DNA of 64,000 bases from Pseudomonas sp. P8_229 (GTDB lineage: Bacteria; Pseudomonadota; Gammaproteobacteria; Pseudomonadales; Pseudomonadaceae): assembly GCF_034008635.1 (NCBI RefSeq), contig NZ_CP125378.1, positions 5,766,501 to 5,830,500 on the forward strand. Direction: 5' to 3'. Shown one piece after another: positions 1 through 6,891 of the stretch. The notes beneath the pieces are model-generated. The model saw nothing but the letters and a program-made list of their open reading frames with translations, had not been told where the DNA came from and made no database searches. A program made the translations under genes and the position numbers. Numbering within the stretch: the stretch's first letter is position 1; the number at the start of each line of letters is the position of its first letter.

Positions 1-3000
1 TGCCAGCGCTTGCAGGCAACGGGGCTCAATCCGCTACCTATCGCGGTCGCCAGCCTGAAAGAGCCGGGTTGCCTGAGCGTGGTCGAGAATTGGCTGGACG
101 CGGTCGAAGCGGCGGTGATTCTCAACACCACCGGGTTCGCTCAATCCAGCCCGGAAGCCCCGCATCTGCGGCCGTTCCGGCGCAATATTGCGGTGATCCA
201 GGCGATCTGCGCCCAGGACAACGAGCCGGGTTGGCGCGACAGCGAGCAAGGTCTCGGCCCGCGCGATCTGGCGATGCACATCGCCTTGCCGGAACTCGAT
301 GGACGCATCATCAGCCGGCCGATCAGCTTCAAGGATCTGGCCTGGCGCAGCGAGCGCAGTCAGTCCGACGTGGTCTGCTACCGGGCGCAACCCGAGCGCA
401 TGGATTTCGTCGCCGAACTGGCCCGGCGCTGGAGTGATCTGGCGCGGCTGCCGAATGCGCAAAAACGCATCGCGCTGATTCTCGCCAATTACCCGACCCG
501 CGACGGTCGCATCGGCAATGGCGTCGGCCTCGACACGCCGGCGGCGGCGTTGAATATCTTGCGGGCGTTGCAGGCTGAAGGTTTTCCGCTGACGGCACCG
601 CTGCCGGACAGCGGCACCGCGTTGATCCAGCAATTGCTCGGCGGCGTCAGCAATGATCTCGACAGCATCGACCTGCGTCCGTGCCAGCAAAGCTTGGGGA
701 TGGACGCTTATCTGGCGATGTTCAATGCGCTGCCCGAAGCCAATCGGACCGCCGTGGCGGAGCGCTGGGGCGCGCCGCAGAACGACCCGATGTGCCGCGA
801 CGGGCGGATGATGATCGCCGGTCTGCGCTTTGGCCTGACCTTCGTCGGTATTCAACCGGCACGCGGTTATCAGGTTGATCCGAGTGCGGTGTATCACGAC
901 CCGGATCTGGTGCCGCCCCACGGCTATCTGGCGTTCTATTTCTGGCTGCGCAACACCTACGGAGCGCACGCGGTGGTTCACGTCGGCAAGCACGGCAACC
1001 TCGAATGGCTGCCGGGCAAGGGCGTCGGCCTCTCGGAACACTGCTGGCCGGACGCGCTGCTCGGGCCGCTGCCGAACATCTATCCGTTTATCGTCAATGA
1101 CCCGGGCGAGGGCGCCCAGGCCAAACGGCGCACGCAAGCGGTGATCATCGACCACCTGATGCCGCCGCTGACCCGCGCCGAAACCTACGGCCCGCTGCGC
1201 AATCTGGAACTGCTGGCCGACGAATATTACGAAGCCCAGTTGCTCGACCCACGCCGCGCCCGCGAGCTGCAGCGCGACATCCTGCAACTGGTGCGCGAGA
1301 CGCAGATCGACCGCGAACTGCAGCTCGACGCCGGCCTGGACAGCGACGCCGACGCAGCGATCTGGCTGCCGCGTCTGGACACCTATCTGTGTGATCTGAA
1401 GGAATCGCAGATTCGCGACGGCCTGCACATTTTCGGCGAATCGCCGACCGGGCGTTTGCGCATCGACACGCTGCTGGCGTTGCTGCGCATTCCGCGTGGC
1501 GATGGCAAGGGCGCGCAGTCGAGTTTGTTGCGGGCGTTGGCCAAAGCCTTTGAGCTGGGGTTTGATCCGCTGGATTGCGCGTTGTCTGATCCGTGGCTCG
1601 GCCCGCGTCCGCAGGAGCTACAAGCCGTCAGCGACGAAATCTGGCGCACCGCCGGCGATACCCGCGAACGCCTCGAGCTGTTCGCCACTCAACTGATCGC
1701 CCTGACACTCCACGACCCCTGTAGGAGTGAGCCTGCTCGCGATGGCGTCAAGTCAGGCCATTCAGTGTTGAATGACACACTGCTATCGCGAGCAGGCTCA
1801 CTCCTACAGGGACCGCGTTGGGTGGAAGTCAGTGCGATCATTGAGCACCTGCGCGAAGTCGTCGCCCCGCGCCTCGACGCCTGCGGCCCTGCCGAAATGC
1901 GCGGCCTGCTCGATGCCCTGAACGGCCGCTTCGTGCCCGCCGGCCCAAGCGGCGCCCCCAGCCGTGGTCGTCTCGACGTGCTGCCCACCGGGCGCAACTT
2001 CTACTCGGTGGACGTGCGCAACCTGCCGACCACCACCGCGTGGCGCATTGGTTTCCAGTCCGCCACGCTGATTCTCGAGCGGCATCTGCAAGATCACGGC
2101 GATCACCTGCGTCAGCTCGGCCTGTCGGTGTGGGGCACGGCGACCATGCGCACCGGCGGTGACGACATCGCCCAGGCCATGGCCTTGATGGGCGTGCGTC
2201 CGGTGTGGGCCACCGGCAGTCAGCGGGTCGATGACTTCGAGATCCTGCCGCTGAGCCTGCTGGACCGGCCACGGGTCGATGTCACGCTGCGGGTCTCCGG
2301 GTTCTTCCGCGATGCCTTTGCCAACCTGATCCGCCTGTTCGACGCCGCCGTGCAAGCGGTGGCGGCGCTGGACGAACCGGACGATCTCAATCCGCTGGCG
2401 GCGAAAGTGCGCGCCGAGCGCGAGGCTCTGCTGCAATCGGGATTGGATGAAGACGCGGCGCGGCGGCAGGCCGGTTGGCGGATCTTCGGGGCCAAACCCG
2501 GAGCGTACGGAGCGGGCGTGCAGGGCGCCATCGACGGGCGCCTGTGGCAGAGTCGCGAGGATCTGGCCGAGGTCTATCTGAACTGGGGCGCCTACGCTTA
2601 CGGCGGTGCGGACGAGGGCACCGCTGCCCGCGAACAGTTCGTTCAGCGCCTGAGCCAGGTGCAAGCGGTGTTGCAGAATCAGGACAACCGCGAGCATGAC
2701 TTGCTCGACTCCAACGACTACTACCAGTTCCAGGGCGGCATGCTCGCGGCGGTGGAAACCCTGCGCGGAGAGGCGGCGGCCAGTTATCACGGCGATCACA
2801 GCCAGCCGGATCTGCCGAAAATCCGCACCCTGAAAGAGGAACTGAACCGGGTGATCCGCTCGCGCGCGGCCAATCCGAAATGGATCGACGGGGTCAAACG
2901 TCACGGCTATAAAGGCGCGTTCGAACTGGCGGCGACGGTCGACAACCTGTTCGCCTTCGATGCCACCACGCAACTGATCGACGATCATCAGTATGCGTTG

Positions 3001-3183
3001 CTGGCCGACGCTTATTTGCTCGACCCGGCGACCCGCGACTTTGTCCGCGAGCACAATCCGCATGCCCTGCGCGACATGACCGAGCGCATGCTGGAAGCGC
3101 AACAGCGCGGAATGTGGCAGGAGCCCGGCGTGTATAAAGAGGCCCTCGAAAACCTGCTGCTGGACATAGAAGAAGACACTTAA
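1..3183 (+). CDS. cobN: Cobaltochelatase large subunit CobN (5' end outside window)
   Basis: Large subunit of the ATP-dependent aerobic cobaltochelatase, which inserts Co2+ into hydrogenobyrinic acid a,c-diamide in cobalamin synthesis. The frame is open from base 1, so the N-terminus lies upstream; about 1060 codons of an expected ~1250 are seen. The family signature GKHGNLEWLPGKG lies near window codons 328-340, followed by the conserved IVNDPGEGAQAKRR block and, later, LPTGRNFYSVD. The stop at 3181-3183 is followed by a REPIN and then by the two other chelatase reading frames on the same strand. Oddity: a full REPIN at about 1718-1811 is read in frame, adding about 31 residues (CRSEPARD to SRAGSLLQ) just before the WVEVSAIIEHL segment. 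Identity is certain; whether the insert is tolerated cannot be seen. Confidence 0.95.
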   Translation, partial: CQRLQATGLNPLPIAVASLKEPGCLSVVENWLDAVEAAVILNTTGFAQSSPEAPHLRPFRRNIAVIQAICAQDNEPGWRDSEQGLGPRDLAMHIALPELDGRIISRPISFKDLAWRSERSQSDVVCYRAQPERMDFVAELARRWSDLARLPNAQKRIALILANYPTRDGRIGNGVGLDTPAAALNILRALQAEGFPLTAPLPDSGTALIQQLLGGVSNDLDSIDLRPCQQSLGMDAYLAMFNALPEANRTAVAERWGAPQNDPMCRDGRMMIAGLRFGLTFVGIQPARGYQVDPSAVYHDPDLVPPHGYLAFYFWLRNTYGAHAVVHVGKHGNLEWLPGKGVGLSEHCWPDALLGPLPNIYPFIVNDPGEGAQAKRRTQAVIIDHLMPPLTRAETYGPLRNLELLADEYYEAQLLDPRRARELQRDILQLVRETQIDRELQLDAGLDSDADAAIWLPRLDTYLCDLKESQIRDGLHIFGESPTGRLRIDTLLALLRIPRGDGKGAQSSLLRALAKAFELGFDPLDCALSDPWLGPRPQELQAVSDEIWRTAGDTRERLELFATQLIALTLHDPCRSEPARDGVKSGHSVLNDTLLSRAGSLLQGPRWVEVSAIIEHLREVVAPRLDACGPAEMRGLLDALNGRFVPAGPSGAPSRGRLDVLPTGRNFYSVDVRNLPTTTAWRIGFQSATLILERHLQDHGDHLRQLGLSVWGTATMRTGGDDIAQAMALMGVRPVWATGSQRVDDFEILPLSLLDRPRVDVTLRVSGFFRDAFANLIRLFDAAVQAVAALDEPDDLNPLAAKVRAEREALLQSGLDEDAARRQAGWRIFGAKPGAYGAGVQGAIDGRLWQSREDLAEVYLNWGAYAYGGADEGTAAREQFVQRLSQVQAVLQNQDNREHDLLDSNDYYQFQGGMLAAVETLRGEAAASYHGDHSQPDLPKIRTLKEELNRVIRSRAANPKWIDGVKRHGYKGAFELAATVDNLFAFDATTQLIDDHQYALLADAYLLDPATRDFVREHNPHALRDMTERMLEAQQRGMWQEPGVYKEALENLLLDIEEDT
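1718..1811. repeat. REPIN (inverted REP pair) inside cobN coding sequence
   Basis: Two inverted copies of the REP core are present: CTGTAGGAGTGAGCCTGCTC at about 1718 and its reverse complement ending near 1810. They are separated by about 50 bases. Unlike every other REPIN in the window, it lies inside an ORF. The reading phase of cobN avoids the TAG and TGA present in the other phases of the repeat. Confidence 0.93.
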
Positions 3184-3189
3184 CGCGGT

Positions 3190-3291
3190 TCCCCTGTGGG
3201 AGCGGGCTTGCTCGCGAAAGCGGTGTATCAGTGAAAGGTATATCGACTGACACGACGCCTTCGCGAGCAAGCCCGCTCCCACAGGGGATCA
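3190..3291. repeat. REPIN between cobN and chlI
   Basis: CCCCTGTGGGAGCGGGCTTG at about 3191 is matched by its reverse complement ending near 3291, with GCGAAAGCGGTGTATCAGTG-like sequence between the arms. This is the usual intergenic arrangement of fluorescens-group REPINs. Confidence 0.93.
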
Positions 3292-3344
3292 GGTTAGCTC
3301 CCAACGTTTTTCGATAGATCACCGACCATGACTGAGTATTGAAG

Positions 3345-4343
3345 ATGACCGACACCCCGCATTTCCCGCTCTCCGCCGTGGTCGGTGCCGATGACCTGAA
3401 ACTCGCTCTGTGCCTCACCGCCATCGACCCGAAAATCGGTGGCGTGCTGATTGAAGGCCCGCGTGGCATGGCCAAGTCGACCCTGGCCCGTGGCCTCGCC
3501 GACCTGCTGGCAAGCGGTCAGTTTGTCACGCTGCCGCTGGGCGCCACTGAAGAGCGTCTGATCGGCACCCTCGATCTCGACGCCGCGCTGAGTGAAGGGC
3601 GTGCGCAGTTTTCCCCCGGCGTGCTGGCCAAGGCCGACGGCGGTGTGCTGTACGTCGACGAAGTGAACCTGCTGCCCGATCATCTGGTGGATCTGCTGCT
3701 CGATGTGGCGGCCAGCGGCACCAACCTGATTGAGCGCGACGGTATTTCTCATCGGCATTCGGCGCGATTCGTGTTGATCGGCACGATGAACCCGGAAGAG
3801 GGCGAACTGCGTCCGCAACTGCTTGACCGTTTCGGCCTGAACGTCGCCCTCAGCGGTCACACCGCGCCGGCTGAACGCGGGCAGATCATCCGCCGCCGAC
3901 TGGATTTTGACAGCGAACCGCAGGCGTTCTGCGCGCTGTGGGAAACACAGCAGCAAGCCCTGCGTGAGCGTTGCGAGCGGGCGCGTAATGCCTTGCCGAG
4001 CATTCCACTGGACGACGAGGCCTTGGCACTGATCACGGAGCGTTGCTTTGCCGCCGGCGTCGATGGCTTGCGTGCCGATCTGGTCTGGCTGCGCGCTGCC
4101 CGGGCCCATGCGGCGTGGCGCGGCGCCGAAGCGATTGCCGAGCAAGACATCGACGCCGTGGCGGAATTCGCGCTGCGTCATCGCCGTCGTGAATCGCCTT
4201 CGTCCAGCCCTCGGCCACCCGCGCAGAACTCGGCCAATACCCAGGCCGAACCGAGCGAAGGGCAGGGGCAGTGGGGTGATATGCCCGCTCCGGCGCTGGC
4301 TACTGGCGCACGCCGCGAAGTGCCGAGCTGGCCAAAAAAGTAA
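3345..4343 (+). CDS. chlI: ChlI-like AAA+ ATPase, chelatase small subunit (zero-frame product)
   Basis: AAA+ ATPase of the magnesium/cobalt chelatase family (332 aa) that drives metal insertion by CobN. Walker A is GPRGMAKST near residues 40-48 and Walker B is GGVLYVDEVNLL near residues 103-114. The family block GTMNPEEGELRPQLLDRFGL follows at about 146-165, with the AAA lid domain after it. I chose ATG 3345 over TTG 3339 because it begins the family-typical MTDTPHFPLSAVVGAD; no strong ribosome-binding site precedes either start. The gene ends AAA AAG TAA on a slippery heptamer followed by a long hairpin, and the next frame encodes the VWA partner. The same mRNA is therefore likely to give both this short product and a 552-residue ChlI-VWA (ChlD-like) fusion. 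Confidence 0.93.
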   Translation: MTDTPHFPLSAVVGADDLKLALCLTAIDPKIGGVLIEGPRGMAKSTLARGLADLLASGQFVTLPLGATEERLIGTLDLDAALSEGRAQFSPGVLAKADGGVLYVDEVNLLPDHLVDLLLDVAASGTNLIERDGISHRHSARFVLIGTMNPEEGELRPQLLDRFGLNVALSGHTAPAERGQIIRRRLDFDSEPQAFCALWETQQQALRERCERARNALPSIPLDDEALALITERCFAAGVDGLRADLVWLRAARAHAAWRGAEAIAEQDIDAVAEFALRHRRRESPSSSPRPPAQNSANTQAEPSEGQGQWGDMPAPALATGARREVPSWPKK

Positions 4344-4383
4344 CTGGCATTCGTCCCCGATCCGACGCGGGGGCGAATGCCAG
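4334..4383 (+). promoter_or_regulatory. Programmed -1 ribosomal frameshift signal (slippery site plus hairpin)
   Basis: The slippery heptamer A AAA AAG is at 4334-4340 in zero-frame phase (CCA AAA AAG), directly before the TAA stop at 4341-4343. A 16-bp stem follows: CTGGCATTCGTCCCCG (4344-4359) pairs with CGGGGGCGAATGCCAG (4368-4383), perfect apart from one G-T pair, with an 8-base loop. A -1 slip reads G-TA as GTA and enters a frame open to 5002 that encodes the VWA domain. A AAA AAG is the dnaX-type slippery site of E. coli. Frameshifted chlD genes giving two chelatase subunits have been reported in cobalamin producers. No U-run follows, so this is not a terminator. Confidence 0.85.
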
Positions 4384-4447
4384 ACCCCGCGCCGGACGAC
4401 TCGACCACGGACGCCAGGGCCAGCGCCACGCCGCGCGCAGCGGCTCA

Positions 4448-5002
4448 GTGAACTGGCCGGGTACGCTGCTCAACGGTCAACCTCGAACACGGGAAGATTT
4501 GCAGTTCCAACTGCGCACGCGCTCCGCCCATGAGCTGTGGCTGGTAATTGTCGACGCGTCGGCCTCGACTCGTCGTCATCAGGCGCTGAGCGATGCCAAA
4601 GGCTTGCTCGCGCAATTGTTCGATGACGCCTATCGACAGCGCGCCCGTCTGGCATTACTGACTGCCAGCGGCAGCGCGCCGAAATGGCAGGTGCAGGGCT
4701 TGAAGGCGTCGAGCGGGTTGCGCTCTTGGCTGGAGGCGCTGGGGGCGAGCGGCGGCACGCCGTTGCTGGCGGCGTTGGCGCAGGCGCAGCAGTGGCTGGT
4801 GCAGCGACAAAAGCGCTTTCCCGTCGAGCAGCAGCGATTGCTGGTGGTCACGGACGGGCGCTTGAAAGCCTTGCCAGCGTTGCCGCCGTTGGGGTGTCCG
4901 GGGTTGTTGATCGACATCGAGCGTGGGCCGATCCGCCTGGCTCGAGCGCAGCAAATTGCGGCGGCGCTGAATGCGCAGTATCGGCATATCGATGATCTGT
5001 GA
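4448..5002 (+). CDS. chlD: VWA-domain chelatase subunit (ChlD C-terminal half), probably made by -1 frameshift
   Basis: VWA (integrin I-like) domain of the chelatase medium subunit. The MIDAS motif DASAST is in the segment LVIVDASASTRRHQALSDAKG, followed by a Gly/Thr motif (ASGGTPLL) and the terminal LLVVTDGR segment. GTG 4448 is the first conventional start, but the frame is open without a stop back to 4340. Its upstream codons encode GRLDHGRQGQRHAARSG, which resembles the Arg/Gly-rich linker that precedes the VWA domain in ChlD proteins. No ribosome-binding site precedes GTG 4448. I therefore think this domain is normally translated as the C-terminal 220 residues of a ChlI-VWA fusion (3345-4340, then 4340-5002). 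Independent initiation at 4448 or at a near-cognate CTG 4328 remains possible. Confidence 0.85.
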   Translation: MNWPGTLLNGQPRTREDLQFQLRTRSAHELWLVIVDASASTRRHQALSDAKGLLAQLFDDAYRQRARLALLTASGSAPKWQVQGLKASSGLRSWLEALGASGGTPLLAALAQAQQWLVQRQKRFPVEQQRLLVVTDGRLKALPALPPLGCPGLLIDIERGPIRLARAQQIAAALNAQYRHIDDL

Positions 5003-5013
5003 TGCCTGAAAGG

Positions 5014-5094
5014 GCCTCTTCGCGAGCAGGCTCGCTCCCACAAGGTTGGTGAACAGCGCTTCCCCTGTGGGAGCGAGCCTGCTCGCGAAAAGGT
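5014..5094. repeat. REPIN downstream of the chelatase genes
   Basis: Inverted REP arms TTCGCGAGCAGGCTCGCTCC (about 5018) and GGGAGCGAGCCTGCTCGCGA (about 5070-5089) lie in the intergenic space before the phospholipase D-like gene. Confidence 0.92.
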
Positions 5095-5174
5095 TCACTC
5101 GGTTGCAGATCTGCCGACCACAATTCGCAGCGCTGCTCTATGCTCCACTCCAGCCCAATCACAAGGAGTGAATC

Positions 5175-6821
5175 ATGCGGGTACTGGTTGCCAACCCTCA
5201 GGACGATTTTCGCGTCAAAGCCTACGCCGGCACCAACGGCGTGTTGCTCGCCATGGATCTGGCCGAACCCCGACGCAAAGGCCTGCTCGGTTTCGCCATC
5301 GAGAAGCAGCAGGGCGACAAGCCCTGGCTCTTTCTGTTCAACAGCCTGACATTTCCCGGCAAGACTCACACCTTCCCCCAATATCACGCCACGCCCAGCG
5401 ATAAGGCACCGTTGCAGAAATTCCGCTGGGCCGATTACGCGGTCAATCCGGGCACGACGATGCACTATCGCGTGCACCTGGCCTATGGCACGGCGGACGC
5501 GCCGCAGCTGGGCGAAACGCTGGAGCTGAGCATCACTTCCGATGACGGCCACCCGGCCAACCAGAGCGTGATCTTCAACCGCGCCGTGGCCGCCAGCCAG
5601 GCCTTTCAGCGCAAGTTTCCCGACCTCGACGCACAGATCAGCGCCAACAAGAACCTGCCCATCGAAGCCTGGCCCGACGCGGCGCGCCTGTGGCTGGAGA
5701 ACGGCCTGCTGGAGCGTTTGCTGGGGTACATCGAGCGTGCGGTGGACGCTCAGTGGGCGCTGGATATCGCGATCTACGAGTATCAGTTGCAGGCGATCAT
5801 CGATGCGGTGAACGCCGCGTTCGCCCGAGGAGTGCAAGTGCGCGTGCTGTATCACGCCCAACCGGGAGACCCCGATACGACCCTGAACGAAACCAACCTG
5901 GCGAAATTGCCAGCGGCGAACAAGCGCGGCCGGGTCACCCACGAGATCTTCCATGACAAGTTCATTGTCCTCAGCCGTGTCGATGGCGCCGGGCAGCGTC
6001 AGCCGCAAGCGGTGCTGTGCGGCAGCACCAATTTCACCGCCAATGGCGTGTATCGTCAGGCCAACGTGGTGCATACCCTCGACGACGTGACGATTGCCAC
6101 GCGTTATCTGCAAACGTTCGAAGAGGTCTGGGCGAACCCCGCGGACGTCGGCGCCACGCGCACCTGGATTACTGAACACAATCCGATGGACCCCACGCAA
6201 CCGCTGTTCGCCGGGTTCTCGCCACGCAGCGGCGGGGCCGATCTGCGCGAGTTCGTCGAGATCATCGAGGCAGCCAAAAAGGATGTGCTGTTCGTCACGG
6301 CGTTCAGCTTGCCGGACGCGATTCTCAACGCGCTGCTCGGCAAGCCCCATGACGATATCCTGCGCTACGGCCTGCAAAACACCGCCAGCAGCATCACGGG
6401 TTTTCACGCCGACCGTACGGCCGAATTCGCCGCCACGGCTTTGCTCAACACCGGGCTGGAAGGCTGGTTGAAGGAAAACATGAAAGGCCAGAAGGGCAAC
6501 CTGCTGGTGCACACCAAAGCCGTGATTACCGACTTCACCACAGACGCGCCGACCATCATCAGCGGCAGCCACAACCTCAGCACCTCGGCCAGCAATGGCA
6601 ATGACGAGAACTTCCTGATCATTCGTGGCGACACTGACCTGGCCGACCGCTATGGTCTGGAATTGCTGCGGTTCTACGAGCATTACCGCTTTCGCTATTT
6701 CGCGAAAAAACTGGAGCTGAAGCAGGTGAGTCCGCTGGCGGTGGATGACAGCTGGACCAACGATTACTACGTCGAGGGGGATTTGCGGCAGTTGTCGCGG
6801 TTGCGTTTTGCCGGGCGCTAG
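5175..6821 (+). CDS. Phospholipase D-like (HKD superfamily) protein
   Basis: A 548-residue protein with two PLD-type half sites. The first is HDKFIVLS near residues 260-267 with CGSTNFTANG about 20 residues later. The second is HTKAVITD near 446-453 with SGSHNLSTSASNGNDEN after it. These fit the HxK...N/E pattern of PLD phosphodiesterases and nucleases. The N-terminal ~170 residues are not recognisable; no signal peptide or membrane segment is seen, so it is probably cytoplasmic. A good ribosome-binding site (AAGGAGTG) precedes ATG 5175. Only about 70 bases separate it from the KAP ATPase gene on the same strand, so the two may be co-transcribed. Substrate is unknown (lipid or nucleic acid). 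Confidence 0.85.
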   Translation: MRVLVANPQDDFRVKAYAGTNGVLLAMDLAEPRRKGLLGFAIEKQQGDKPWLFLFNSLTFPGKTHTFPQYHATPSDKAPLQKFRWADYAVNPGTTMHYRVHLAYGTADAPQLGETLELSITSDDGHPANQSVIFNRAVAASQAFQRKFPDLDAQISANKNLPIEAWPDAARLWLENGLLERLLGYIERAVDAQWALDIAIYEYQLQAIIDAVNAAFARGVQVRVLYHAQPGDPDTTLNETNLAKLPAANKRGRVTHEIFHDKFIVLSRVDGAGQRQPQAVLCGSTNFTANGVYRQANVVHTLDDVTIATRYLQTFEEVWANPADVGATRTWITEHNPMDPTQPLFAGFSPRSGGADLREFVEIIEAAKKDVLFVTAFSLPDAILNALLGKPHDDILRYGLQNTASSITGFHADRTAEFAATALLNTGLEGWLKENMKGQKGNLLVHTKAVITDFTTDAPTIISGSHNLSTSASNGNDENFLIIRGDTDLADRYGLELLRFYEHYRFRYFAKKLELKQVSPLAVDDSWTNDYYVEGDLRQLSRLRFAGR

Positions 6822-6891
6822 TGAGATTCAGGTAGGTCGGTCGTACCCTCAAGTCTGTTTTTTACATTGGTCATACGAGCCGGAGTGCGTC

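Noticed and set aside
34..1428. A 464-codon open frame antisense to cobN
   Set aside because: It is the high-GC shadow of cobN: Arg/Gln/Val-rich translation without domain signatures or a ribosome-binding site.
1804..3282. A 492-codon open frame antisense to cobN
   Set aside because: Same shadow effect; it starts within a REPIN and has no recognisable family sequence.
4344..4383. Hairpin after chlI as a transcription terminator
   Set aside because: There is no U-tract, the downstream frame is coding, and the hairpin follows a slippery heptamer at the stop.
4848..6683. A 611-codon antisense frame across the VWA and phospholipase D-like genes
   Set aside because: The plus-strand genes have clear motifs; the antisense translation has none.
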